NCBI GenBank assembly: GCA_014529385.2
Contig: CM043955.1
Location: forward strand, 135,108,108-135,172,107
Source of the DNA: Adiantum capillus-veneris
Lineage: Eukaryota > Streptophyta > Polypodiopsida > Polypodiales > Pteridaceae
Direction: 5' to 3'
DNA length: 64,000 bases
This document shows positions 23,602 through 34,208 of this stretch, one piece after another (the stretch's first letter is position 1; the number at the start of each line of letters is the position of its first letter). A program made the position numbers and the translations under genes. The notes under the pieces are model-generated. The model worked only from the letters and a program-made list of their open reading frames with translations, was not told the origin of the DNA and did not search any database.

Positions 23602-24177
23602 TCTACTCCAAACAGAACCCAGAATTCAGCTTGGCCGGAGATCTGGTGCAGTGGGATGCACAAGAGGGGAGTCACTCCGCTCCTTTGTCAATAGATGCCT
23701 TGATTTAGATACTAGAGTCACTGATGTCTCTTTGAGCTTCAGGGATACTGAAAGCTGACAGTATGCTGCTGTATGACTTTATGAAATGGAATTCCTGATT
23801 ATGATACTGATTTGTTCTTGGCTTCTTTTAAGTGCAGGAACTGATAGACGAAATGACTGCAGCATTTTGGTCTGATTGATCTCGAATAGACATGGTTGCA
23901 ATAGGGGTTAGTCAATCGGACATCGATGAGGTCTCGATTGGACCTAGATGCTATTGCTAGCTACATTGCCGATAAACCATGGTCTAAGATCCGAATGAAT
24001 GTTGAATGTCATGTGATGTCTAGTGATGTCCTGTGATGTTGTGTGATGTGACTGTCGATTTGGTACATGTGCTAGATGTGTGTTTCTAGTACGTAGGTAC
24101 TAACTGTCAGTGTCTGCTAAGACGGTTTATGGCTTCTGTCGGTTTTGCAGGCGTAATCGTGGTCGATTACAATGCTT
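23602..24177 (+). other. Chromovirus 3' non-coding region
   Basis: About 575 bp between the pol stop and the purine tract, with repeated TGATGT words near 24010-24050. No frame is recognisable. Confidence 0.7.
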
Positions 24178-24191
24178 TCAAGAGGGGGGTA
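24178..24191 (+). promoter_or_regulatory. Polypurine tract
   Basis: A run with AAGAGGGGGGTA lies directly before the 3' LTR and would prime plus-strand DNA synthesis. Confidence 0.88.
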
Positions 24192-24518
24192 TGTCACAAA
24201 ATGATGACGTGGCTATCGACAACAGAAACCCTAATTTCTGCCAGAAACCCTAAAATTCCTGCAAACCCTAATTTTTGCCAAAAACTCTAATTTGTAGAAA
24301 CCCTTATTTTTGGAAACCCTAACCCTAACTGCTGACTGTAACCCTAAAGTGGCTGGAAACCCTAAAAGCAGGCGGCAAATGCCGCGTGGTAGCAGTACGA
24401 ACACTTCCGGATTTTTCGGAGCTGAAAAAAATGCAGCAAGCGATGCAAAAACTGCAGCTTTTTGGCTACACAAATTTGAGTTGTGAGAGAGAGAATGGAT
24501 ATGCTTTATTTTTACTCT

Positions 24519-24597
<79 letters not shown>

Positions 24598-24914
24598 CTG
24601 CTTTTGTTTTTGAAAGCTTTTGGGGCTCTGCTTTTGGGCATCCCTTGTAATCTTTAAATTAGTGGTTTAGGGCTCACTCTGCGGAGCATCTGGACGCAGA
24701 GTCTGAGAGTGAAACCCTAACCGCTCTTTGTACTTTGACATTGATTTAATATATAAAGAAATACCGAAAGGGACGCTAGTTTTTGGGGCCAATATCTCTA
24801 GGCACGGAACTCCGCCGGGCCAGTCAAATCTATTGTAATCTGTGAATTGTTTTGAAGTGGTTATTTGGTGCTGTGGTGATTGATTCTTGACTTGGAGTGT
24901 CCAAGTCTATTACA
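24192..24914 (+). mobile_element. Chromovirus 3' LTR
   Basis: Starts TGTCACAAAATGATGACGTG and ends GTCTATTACA. It has the same AAACCCTAA cluster and conserved block as the 5' LTR. It is 62 bp longer, mainly because of the GA tract at 24522-24593. Confidence 0.93.
24522..24593. repeat. (GA)n tract in chromovirus 3' LTR
   Basis: About 36 GA units, twice the length in the partner LTR, so the tract expanded or contracted after insertion. Confidence 0.95.
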
Positions 24915-25235
24915 AGAAGAGGGGACGATCAGCCCCCCATGAGTACCATGAGCAAAACCCAATACAACAGCCAGATAGTGTGGAAGTGGGTACCCCCCTA
25001 GCCCCATAAATAGCTGGGAGGTAGGGCAAAGCATGGAAAAATCCCCCACGACCCAACATAAATGATATATGGAAATATATATATGTGGGCGCCCGGACAA
25101 GGTGGACGGCCGGCCCCAAACTCGGGCGGTCGGTCTAGGTACAACCTAGATTATGGGTGGCCAGCCCGAAGACATACTAGCCATACAAGTATGTCCTAGA
25201 CCTATGTGAAGCAGTAGAGTGGTGTAAGTCTAACA
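24915..25235 (-). mobile_element. Family N 3' LTR, second part
   Basis: Continues the LTR started at 17816, matching 33899-34208 (for example CAGATAGTGTGGAAGTGGGT). It ends AGTCTAACA on the plus strand, the TGTT start of the minus-strand LTR. Confidence 0.87.
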
Positions 25236-27314
25236 CCCCCTCTTAGCACCTAATGCTGAACAAACCGTGTGAAGCTGAAGATGTGACGCAAATGATGAAG
25301 ATGTCTGCTATGATGTCCACTGAAGGACAATACTAGGGCGAACTCTGCGAGTGTAGCAGCAATCTGGGGTGTCCGGACTGCCAAGGAATCTCTGTGGTAA
25401 ATTGCCGTCACGAGCAGTGTAGCAAACTGCACTCCGCCGATATTGGGTGAAGATACTACGTGAAGGTCCCGAACTGAGTGTGAAAACAACTCCTTGTTGT
25501 AAAAGAAGTGCCAATAGACGTGCAAGTGTCCTTCCCAATAGGATCTGTGGTGTCTGTAGTCAAACCGTTTGGAGAAAATGGGGAAGCCTAGGAATCGTCA
25601 TGAAAATGACTGGAAGCTTGTCAATGCATGAACCTGCAACCCAGTGTGGCCAGGTAGCTAAGCTGTACAAAACTCTAGGAAGGCCAGATGTAGCAATTTG
25701 CGTCGTAAACGTCCTCCGAAACAAGGAAGCCAGACTACACAATCTGCACAGTAGAAGCTACCCTAAGCTGTAGCAGTCACCGATAGACCGCACGGACCAC
25801 CACCGGATGGTGTCTTGTCACTAGGTAGAGTAATCCAAGATGAGGGGAAAGCCAGACTCAAAAGTCTGTGCTGTGAAGGGCCTCTGAGAAGAGGTGTGGT
25901 CAGACCAAGCTTTGTGCACCGTATTCATCCTATATGAAGAAGTGAAGCCAGATTGAGCAGTCTATGCTGTGAATAAGCTTTGAGAAGAGGAAAGGCCAGA
26001 CCAATCTGTCTACGCCGTCTTGCCAGTATCTCCTACCTCCAATCCCCCGGTGTCAACCAAAACAGAATCCACGCCAACGCCACCAAGGTGTGGCTCTCAG
26101 TGTAAATGAGCTGGGAGTGGCCTACTGCCCAGGTTGAGGGATAAGTCTGTTGTAAGGTTACCGAGAGTGAGTGTAAGCAACTCTGAAGGCGGCAATCCAA
26201 ATGATCAGGAGTGTAGAAGAGCAATTGCACTACCATCCAAGCCAAGCTCCGAGTGACTCCGGATGTAGTCGCGGGATGCTTGATCTCCCGCATCTCGCGG
26301 CTAAACTCTCCAAGAGAGTCCAAAGCACTGAAGTTCCACTGCAGTCTGTACATCCAAGCAATGAACATGTCCAAGAAGAGATCTAATATCCTCTTCCTAA
26401 GACCATGTAGATGCTCCTATCTAAGCAAGTGATCTGACGTGTCAAGGTCAAGTGGTAAGTGTCTGTCCACCAAAGATGTGTCTTCTCTGGGAATGTCGTG
26501 ATCCCATATGCTATGAGCATGGCCGTATCTCGCGTGAACTCCTCTGAGGAGTGCATAAGTGTGTCCATAGCAAACCACAAGTCACCACCCCCTTTGGAGT
26601 GCGCAACTGCCAAACGATGGCTGGAATGAATGGATCTCCCAAGGATTGTACGCCCGTATATGATCAAGCCGATGTCAAAGATACCGTGTATTGCAGCAGT
26701 CACTGAGAGACCGCATGGACCACCACCAGATGGTGTCCTAGCAGGAGGTAACTTAATCCTTCGTAAAAAACACAAACCAAGAGGCTGCTGTCCACCCAAA
26801 AACCCAACTGCGAGGTGATGAAAACGCTGCTGTCCAAGAATTTTCAGCGTGCTCGTACGCTGTCGGCAGGGTCCGGAGCGGTGCTGAGGGTCTGCGAGGG
26901 TGGGGTATCAATGTAACGACCCCTGGTGGGCTGAAAACAGAGAATAAACAGCAGGTGTATACGGATGAAATCCGTAGGAAATGGAAAGGATGCTCCACGG
27001 CAACACACCGGATGCGAAGCCATGTGGGATAGGCAAGATCCATGGTGGGCAGGGCCTAGCGCTCCCCCTCTCTGTGCTGAAATTGCAGCAGCTATCCATA
27101 AACGCAGCTCCCCAAAAAATGCCAGGGGTAGACAAAAACGCTAATGGAAGTAGGGCATTTCTGGCGAGGAAAAGGCTTGTAGAGGCTACGCTGGCAGCCA
27201 ATAGCAAAAACGCAAGCAAGGTTGATGAGATCTTGCCGGTTGTTTGCAAAACGCTGCAGATCTGCATAAAAACGATGATGCTGGTTCTTCTTGGGAGGAG
27301 TACCTTGATGCGGG
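25236..27314 (-). mobile_element. Family N internal region, apparently non-coding
   Basis: The minus-strand purine tract (plus CCCCCTCTTAG, 25236-25246) abuts the LTR. The region holds degenerate direct repeats of about 98 bp (25846-25943, 25944-26030) built around AAGCCAGA and CTATGCTGTGAA words. A second duplicated segment (about 25776-25840 and 26694-26758) contains GGACCACCACC. The part near 26800-27300 resembles 36830-37440 in the other copy. Open frames such as 26383-26799 carry no recognisable domain. A short continuation to the PBS lies at 33776-33807. Confidence 0.7.
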
Positions 27315-29066
27315 TGTTGCTAAATTGGCTTTATCTTACAGAAAAATAATTCTAAATGAATTGTTGGAATTATAAGCGAGAGGGTTTTCTCGCTTGGAAC
27401 ACCAAGGAAAAATAATTCTAAATGAATTATTGGAATTTTAAGTGAGAGGGCTTTTCTCACTCGAGACATCCGAGTACAGAGTATTCCTAGTGCATCATTC
27501 AAAGAAATGACGGGAGCACTGAGAACGGGAATATTTGTAAGGCCACCAGGAACGGGTACATCTGATGCGTCACATCGGATGGGTGACAGGGAGCATCGGA
27601 AAGAAGTATCCGACCATCTGGGAACGGACATCTCTGATGCGTCATAGGATGGGTGACAGAGCATCGTGAAGGAGATTGTACCGTAAGTTCGGTAGGAAAG
27701 GACTAGGTGATGGGTATTCCAGGGACGCCTGGGAAGTGCCGTGAAAGCATTGTTTTTAACTTATAAGGTTTTATTGAGTTTTTGGGCAGGTTCAGACTAT
27801 TTTTAAAATACGCTGGCCGCCCACTTAATAAGTGGGCAGCCATCTGATAAATAAGGCAACAGATCAGCCAGCGTTTTCTCTCTCTTTTTCTTGCAAAACA
27901 AAAAAAAAAAAAGGAAAAAAAAAAAAAACCCGGCCGCGATCTCTACGCGAGCAGCTATTCGTGCGCGTGGCTAGGAGCTATAAAAGCATCAAATGCCCTC
28001 ACTCAGAGGGGAGGACCAATCTTTGCAAGGAGGAGATGCTGCTGCAAATTTCAGCCGTAAAGAAGACGTTGCAGGTGATGCCCATGGCTGCCCCAAGTGT
28101 ACCAGATGTCGCCAAGACCCAGTGCGCGAGTTCCCTCGCGAAGAAGTGCCTACGAAGCGTGTTTCCATCGCGACAAGTTGCTGTTTTTCTCTGTTTTCAG
28201 CCCATAAACGTCGTAGACGGGGCTGATTTACAAGAAGGAACCCGAGAACACACCTCTTTTGTGTGTAGGATTGGAAGAGAGGATTTTCTATGGAGAGATC
28301 TCTTCCGAGGAATTGCTTTTCGAGAATCGAGTTGCGTTTCGAGCGTCGAGACTTTGAAGGTAACGATTTTCATGTTCTGATCTTGGAGTATTTGATTGTA
28401 GGTGTACTTCCTCTTCGTGAGGGAGTAGGAGCAGAGGAAGGCATGAACCTCTGCAGGAGAAAGCGCTCTGAGGAATTAGAGCCAGATCAGCCCAAGGGTT
28501 TCGTACCCGAGTTTGGGAAGTAGATCCACGGATCGGAGAGAGGTAGTCTCTCAAGTTGTGATCCGGAAGTTGGGATTCCCAAGTAAGGACTTCGTGTCCG
28601 GGAAAGCACAGTTGTTTTGCGGGAAGAGGACTTTGGAAAGAGAGTTGGAAAAGAGTTGCAGGGATGCCATGCCCCGAGTCCGGAAGGTGAGATCTAGAGG
28701 CGAGAACCTTGATTCTCGAGGAATTGGAATAAGGAACGGAAGATCCTTGGAATAGGGTTTTGCCCTAGGAATCGGAAGCTGAGGCTTCCGGGAACCAGGC
28801 TTCCGGGAACCAGGCTGCCGGGAACCATCAAGTCTTATTCTAGAATGAACGTGGTAATACGTTCGGTTCAAGTGCTTGTATAGACTTCTTCTCAGTAATA
28901 AAGATACTATTACGGGGGGGGACCAGCCCATCTTCTGGTCCCCAGTACTGTGTCGATCTTCTCACTCTCTATTTATTTCTCTCTATATCCTCTGGCTTCA
29001 GTAATAAGTGATAAATCCTATTTATCCGAATGTATTTTATATTGTTATGCGCTCCCGTTTGTGACA
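27315..29066 (+). mobile_element. Family G 5' LTR
   Basis: Starts TGTTGCTAAATTGGCTTTAT and ends CCCGTTTGTGACA. A TATA box TATAAAAG lies at 27979-27986 and AATAAAGATAC near 28896. Near the start, a 65-bp unit is tandemly duplicated (about 27343-27474), each with a hairpin-forming AAGCGAGAGGG...CTCGCTT. It lacks about 230 bp present in the 3' LTR (after GGTGATGGGTATTCC near 27722). It carries three copies of GCTTCCGGGAACCAG (about 28792-28832), where the 3' LTR has one. Confidence 0.92.
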
Positions 29067-29067
29067 A

Positions 29068-29079
29068 TGGTATCAGAGC
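29068..29079 (+). promoter_or_regulatory. Primer-binding site, initiator tRNA-Met type
   Basis: TGGTATCAGAGC one base after the LTR. Confidence 0.93.
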
Positions 29080-29279
29080 ATGGTCTCCTCTCTTTCTCTG
29101 TAAAGGAGGACGACTCTGGGAAGATACGGGAAGAAGCCATGACAAGCCAAGAGAGAAGTAAGCAGGCGGAACCCGAAGTCTGCAAGGAAAAGCTCGCAGA
29201 GTTGGAATTTTTTTTTTCTCTCTGCAAGAAGTCGACACAAGGCTTGGGATTCTCTGAGAAGGCGACAAGAGCATGATGC

Positions 29280-30024
29280 TCAAGAACCTAGAGAATCCAA
29301 GGAGCGGAATGCTCGAGATTCTTCAGAATTCAAAAAATATCCATGAACGTCAATCCAGAACTATAGCCAGGAAATCCGTCATTTCGGGAAGGATATGAAG
29401 AAGGTCTCTAGACCTAGGAACACTTCCAGTCAAGTTTGATACTTTTGACGGAAGGGAAGATGCCCCGAAAGCTACCACATTGATTCAACAAGTTTGAAGT
29501 TGCCTTTGCAAACGGGAATTTCTGAAAAAGCGTCGAAGATGAGGCATGTGATTAAACACCTCAAGGGGATTGCAAGTACTTGGTGGTATACCAAAGCTCT
29601 GCAAGGAACTTACAACAAGACTTGGATTCAATTCAAGGCTGAATTTTTTGACAAATTTTTTTCCTCTATGCTTTGAAGAAGGCATCCAAGAAGATTGGGA
29701 TCGGTTTGCCCAATAGGAACACGAGTGAGTCAAAGCAAGTAGTGGTTCACTCTTGCCAAGGTAGCTCCATTCTTGATCCTCTCTGAGGAAGGAAAGATGA
29801 ACAAATTTAATGAAGGACTTTTGCCCGAATTTGTAAACCCATATGCAAGATACTTTGTAGCAGATGGTGGAGTCAGCAATACAAAGCTGAAAGTGTACAC
29901 CTTAGTGTACATAGAATCCAATCCCCGTGGTGGGACGGGAAACATTGAACACAGAAAGTTTGGAGTAAGGGAATTAAATCTAACTCCTGAGTTCTTGAAT
30001 AGAAGACCCTTGAACTTTAAGTGA
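29280..30024 (+). pseudogene. gag: Ty3-type gag remnant of family G
   Basis: LPVKFDTFDGREDAPKATT is the usual lead into a Ty3 gag core. It is followed, after a TGA near 29497, by KMRHVIKHLKGIASTWWYTK and WIQFKAEFFDKFF, matching the retrotrans_gag pattern. A later frame (29773-30024) gives KMNKFNEGLLPEFVNPYARY, the usual helix after the core. Frameshifts separate the blocks. A short LVSGSSPTNYL near 30216 could be a very decayed protease, which is weak. Confidence 0.75.
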
Positions 30025-31788
30025 GAGGCAGGTTTTTAATCAAAGTTACATCTTTGAGGAAATCATAAAGTGCATTATGATTGTTTGCTCTTTTGCACGA
30101 GGTATGGTTGTGTCTAACTAGGACAATCACTCTCGAGTGTTTATGAGAGTAAGGTTGAGTCAGAACATTGTTTATACGATGAACTGCTTTGCTTAACCAT
30201 CCGGAAGGTCCATGATTGATCTGGTATCCGGTAGTTCTCCAACAAATTACCTGCTATTGCGGGTAGGAAATTATGAAGGAACCATTCTGAGTTTTCAATC
30301 AAAGAAAAGCTTTCATGAAGCTTGAGTACTCTTTAAGCCCACACCCCCTACCCGGTAAGGGAAGATATGGTAGTGCTTTTTGCACAAGTGGATGAACACT
30401 CTCTTTACGAGGGAAGGAACAAGCGACGACTATGGCCTGTGCTTGAGGAATCCAAGGATTAAAATCCTAGATTATTTGATGAGCGGGTTTTGCTCTAAGA
30501 TCGAGCCAAGTGATCGTCAAGTTGAGCGTCTTCGCTCTAAGGATCTTACGAAGGGAAGGTAATTTCCCAGGTTCACCAAAACTCTAACACAGCTTAAGAA
30601 TTATGTACACCTTTGGGTACATGGATAACACACAAAGATACATACCTATGCCAAGGTGGGTCATCTACCAGTTGAATTTTTTTTCTGCTAAACGGAATGA
30701 GATGAACCAACTTCCTTTTCAGGAACTCGACGGGAGTTTGGTATACTCTCTTGAGCGCCTTTTTATGCGCAAGGATATTCTGACACGAGAATCTCTATTT
30801 GAGATGTGTTCGGTAGAAGGATTCTCTACGGAGAAGTGCTTTTACCATTATAGTAGCAACTTTTGGTTGCGGTATATGTTTCTCCATGAGAAGGTCAAGT
30901 AGCATTTACACGCTGCTGGAATAAATTGGAACTATTATGTTCGTAAGAATATAGTTCGCCAACCGTTTCAAAATGGTAAGAATTACATATGGGAGAACAT
31001 CCCTGAGATTCAAAGAGGGTTCGCTCTATTGTGAACCGGGTTTGAACGTACGTTCAGAAAATGCTATGGCTAGAATCCTATCTGCCTGAGATTTTGCAAG
31101 TTGTCATTGATGCTTGCAAGGTGAATCATTTTTTATGATTTTGCAAGAAAGAGACGCTAATGGGCGTCGGGAAAACACTGCTAGTGGTAATAACTCGCAG
31201 GAGAATAAGATTGGAAGGAAGTGCCGCCGTGCACAAGGAATCTTCGGATTGGAACCGTCCGCCTACGTTGAGCGACGGCACGGAACAAGAAACTTCATTA
31301 AGGTGATCGCAGACTTTGTTTGTGCAGGAAGATATCGAGATTAATACTCATGATTTGGGCGTTCCCTATGTGGGAGGACACAAGAGGTTTAATACCCTCT
31401 CGACTAACAGCGCAAGATTATGCGCAAGGACAGATACCTAGATTGATTTCTAGGAGGATTATTCTTCTCGGGATTGAGAAGGTGGAATTGAGTTAACAGA
31501 TTCTCGGATGAGGAAACTTCCGATCTGTTGGAAAGACGCGAATGATGAGTTCTTACATGGCTCGTAAGTTTGATAATTGGTGAAGGAGATCCTCGAGGTA
31601 CTAGAGGAAGGACATGAACCGGTAAGGTAAGTATTGAATTATTGAATTATTGAATTTTTGTTTAAATTTATTTTAAAGTTCTCTTTTGAGAAAGAACTAG
31701 CTCAACTCACCATTGAGCAAGATTTGGATTCTTTCCGGTTTCTCCCCGGCAGTTCAGTTGGACCTCTACAATTGAGGACAACTGTTTA
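30025..31788 (+). other. Family G interior after gag, no pol recognised
   Basis: About 1.75 kb with only short frames (for example 30603-30902, 31114-31344) and no reverse-transcriptase, RNase H or integrase motif in any frame I could read. Confidence 0.6.
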
Positions 31789-31801
31789 TAAGTGAGAGGG
31801 A
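31786..31801 (+). promoter_or_regulatory. Polypurine tract of family G
   Basis: ATAAGTGAGAGGGA directly before TGTTGCT. Very similar words (ATAAGCGAGAGGG, TTAAGTGAGAGGG) occur twice inside the LTR itself. Confidence 0.85.
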
Positions 31802-33770
31802 TGTTGCTAAATTGGCTTTATCTTACAGAAAAATAATTCTAAATGAATTGTTGGAATTATAAGTGAGAGGGTTTTCTCGCTTGGAACACCAAGGAAAAAT
31901 AATTCTAAATGAATTATTGGAATTTTAAGTGAGAGGGCTTTTCTCACTGGAGACATCCGAGTACAGAGTATTCCTAGTGCGTCATTCAAAGTAATGACGG
32001 GAGCACTGAGAACGGGAATATCTGTAAGGCCACCAGGAACGGGTACTTCTGATGCGTCACATCGGATGGGTGACCGGGAGCATCGGAAAGAAGTATCCGA
32101 CCATCCGGGAACGGACATCTCTGATGCGTCATAGGATGGGTGACATAGAGCATCGTGAAGGAGATTGTACCATAAGTTCGGTAGGAAAGGATAGGTGATG
32201 GGTATTCCTGATGCGTCACAAGGTGGGTGACGGGTGCATCAGAAAGGGAATATCCATAGTCGGGAGGAAATTCCGAACTGTGTTAGAATTGTGCACAAGG
32301 AAAAGCAAGCACTTGAATGAAGATGGGTTCAGAGGAAAAACAGATGCTTTCTGAGAAAGCGGGATTGCTTTTCGGGAAAGTAGATGCTTTCCCGCGAGGA
32401 AGTTTATGTTTGCATTGCAATTGTGCGTGTGATTGCATCCAGGGACGCCTGGGAAGTGCCGTGAAAGCATTGTTTTTAACTTATAAGGTTTTATTTAGTT
32501 TTTGGGCAGGTTCAGACTATTTTTAAAATACGCTGGCCGCCCACTTAATAAGTGGGCAGCCATCTGATAAATAAGGCAACAGATCAGCCAGCGTTTTCTC
32601 TCTCTTTTTCTTGCAAAACAAAAAAAAAAAAAGGAAAAAAAAAAAAAAAACCCGGCCGCGATCTCTACGCGAGCAGCTATTCGTGCGCGTGGCTAGGAGC
32701 TATAAAAGCATCACATGCCCTCACTCAGAGGGGAGGACCAATCTTTGCAAGGAGGAGATGCTGCTGCAAATTTCAGCCGTAAAGAAGACGTTGCAGGTGA
32801 TGCCCATGGCTGCCCCAAGTGTACCAGATGTCGCCAAGACCCAGTGCGCGAGTTCCCTCGCGAAGAAGTGCCTACGAAGCGTGTTTCCATCGCGACAAGT
32901 TGCTGTTTTTCTCTGTTTTCAGCCCATAAACGTCGTAGACGGGGCTGATTTACAAGAAGGAACCCGAGAACACACCTCTTTTGTGTGTAGGATTGGAAGA
33001 GAGGATTTTCTATGGAGAGATCTCTTCCGAGGAATTGCTTTTCGAGAATCGAGTTGCGTTTCGAGCGTCGAGACTTTGAAGGTAACGATTTTCATGTTCT
33101 GATCTTGGAGTATTTGATTGTAGGTGTACTTCCTCTTCGTGAGGGAGTAGGAGCAGAGGAAGGCATGAACCTCTGCAGGAGAAAGCGCTCTGAGGAATTA
33201 GAGCCAGATCAGCCCAAGGGTTTCGTACCCGAGTTTGGGAAGTAGATCCACGGATCGGAGAGAGGTAGTCTCTCAAGTTGTGATCCGGAAGTTGGGATTC
33301 CCAAGTAAGGACTTCGTGTCCGGGAAAGCAGAGTTGTTTTGCGGGAAGAGGACTCTGGAAAGAGAGTTGGAAAAGAGTTGCAGGGATGCCATGCCCTGAG
33401 TTTGGAAGGTGAGATCCAGAGGCGAGAACCTTGATTGTCGAGGAATTGGAACAAGGAACGGAAGTTCCTTGGAATAGGGTTTTGCCCTAGGAATCGGAAG
33501 CTGAGGCTTCCGGGAACCATCAAGTCTTATTCTAGAACGAACGTGGTAATACGTTCGGTTCAAGTGCTTGTATAGACTTCTCCTCAGTAATAAAGATACT
33601 ATTACGGGGGGGTACCAGCCCATCTTCTGGTCCCCAGTACTGTGTCGATCTTCTCACTCTCTATCTCTCTCTCTATTTATTTCTCTTTATATCCTCTGGC
33701 TTCAGTAATAAGTGATAAATCCTATTTATCCGAATGTATTTTATATTGTTATGCGCTCCCGTTTGTGACT
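31802..33770 (+). mobile_element. Family G 3' LTR
   Basis: Nearly identical to 27315-29066 but includes about 230 bp absent there (about 32205-32440). The terminal base is T in place of A. Three to four degenerate repeats of 80-95 bp (about 31975-32270) share CTGATGCGTCAC and GGATGGGTGAC words, placed upstream of the TATA box (about 32702) as enhancer repeats often are. Confidence 0.92.
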
Positions 33771-33795
33771 GCGGGTGGTGCGCCCTCAACGCTGG

Positions 33796-33807
33796 CGATT
33801 GATACCA
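33796..33807 (-). promoter_or_regulatory. Family N primer-binding site
   Basis: Minus-strand TGGTATCAATCG abuts the LTR. It matches initiator tRNA-Met for the first eight bases only; the second copy (37444-37455) reads TGGTATCAGTCG. Confidence 0.75.
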
Positions 33808-33835
33808 TGTGAGAGTGCGCGTGCGGAAGTGTGAG

Positions 33836-33880
<45 letters not shown>

Positions 33881-34208
33881 CAGACCACAAACGCAAGGTA
33901 TGGTTAGGGAGATCAGTCCCCCATGACTACCATGAGCAGAAGACCCAATACAACAACCAGATAGTGTGGAAGTGGGTACCCCTCTTGCCCCATAAATAGT
34001 TGCCCAAGGGAAGGTATGGCAAAGCCTGGAAAAATCCCCCACGACCCACATAAATGATATATGAAAATATATATATGTGGGCGTCCGGACAAGGTAGGCA
34101 GCCAGACCAGGTACAACCTAGACTATGGGTGGCCAGCTCGGAGACAATACTAGCCGTACAAGTATGCCCTCGACCTATGTGAAGCAACTGAGTGGTGTAA
34201 GTCTTACA
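33808..34208 (-). mobile_element. Family N 5' LTR, intact
   Basis: Plus-strand reading starts TGTGAGAGTGCGCG and ends AGTCTTACA. It contains a GA tract (33832-33877) and a TATATATTTT-type word in minus orientation near 34070. It gives the uninterrupted state of the chromovirus insertion site (33895-33925). Confidence 0.9.
33832..33877. repeat. (AG)n tract inside family N LTR
   Basis: Slightly imperfect GA run about 25 bp from the LTR edge. Confidence 0.93.

Larger units (their letters stand above)
17900..24914 (+). mobile_element. Nearly full-length Ty3/gypsy chromovirus, about 7.0 kb
   Basis: Order: 5' LTR, initiator-Met PBS, gag, zinc knuckle, protease, reverse transcriptase, RNase H, integrase, chromodomain, purine tract, 3' LTR. 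It sits inside the LTR of family N; the copy at 33895-33925 shows the same sequence uninterrupted. The flanks GTAAG (17895-17899) and AGAAG (24915-24919) agree at 3 of 5 bases, so the target duplication has decayed. At least seven in-frame stops and several frameshifts make it inactive. The LTRs are closely similar but differ greatly in GA-tract length. Confidence 0.93.
27315..33770 (+). mobile_element. Gag-only LTR retrotransposon (family G), TSD GCGGG
   Basis: Two direct repeats, 27315-29066 and 31802-33770, flank 2.7 kb. The target duplication GCGGG is perfect (27310-27314, 33771-33775). Initiator-Met PBS and purine tract are in place. The interior holds a Ty3-type gag core and no reverse transcriptase or integrase, so it depends on another element. 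LTRs are nearly identical apart from indels, so insertion is relatively recent. It lies inside family N. Confidence 0.93.
17816..34208 (-). mobile_element. Non-autonomous LTR element (family N), split by two nested insertions
   Basis: Two LTRs of about 400 bp in minus orientation bound the segment: 17816-17899 continued at 24915-25235, and 33808-34208. The flanks GCATC (17811-17815) and GAATC (34209-34213) form a 4-of-5 target duplication. A minus-strand PBS lies at 33796-33807 and a purine tract at 25236-25250. Removing the chromovirus (17900-24914) and the second LTR element (27315-33770) leaves about 2.9 kb with roughly 2.1 kb internal and no identifiable gag or pol. This is the oldest layer of the stack. 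A second family copy is at 36204-37906. Confidence 0.87.

Noticed and set aside
17900-24914. Endogenous pararetrovirus instead of a chromovirus
   Set aside because: Integrase and chromodomain are present together with two LTRs and a PBS; no movement protein.
27832-28380. 182-codon frame as a gene, repeated at 32611-33102
   Set aside because: Both lie at the same place in the family G LTRs, spanning the TATA box and poly(A) run; duplicated LTR sequence, not a gene pair.
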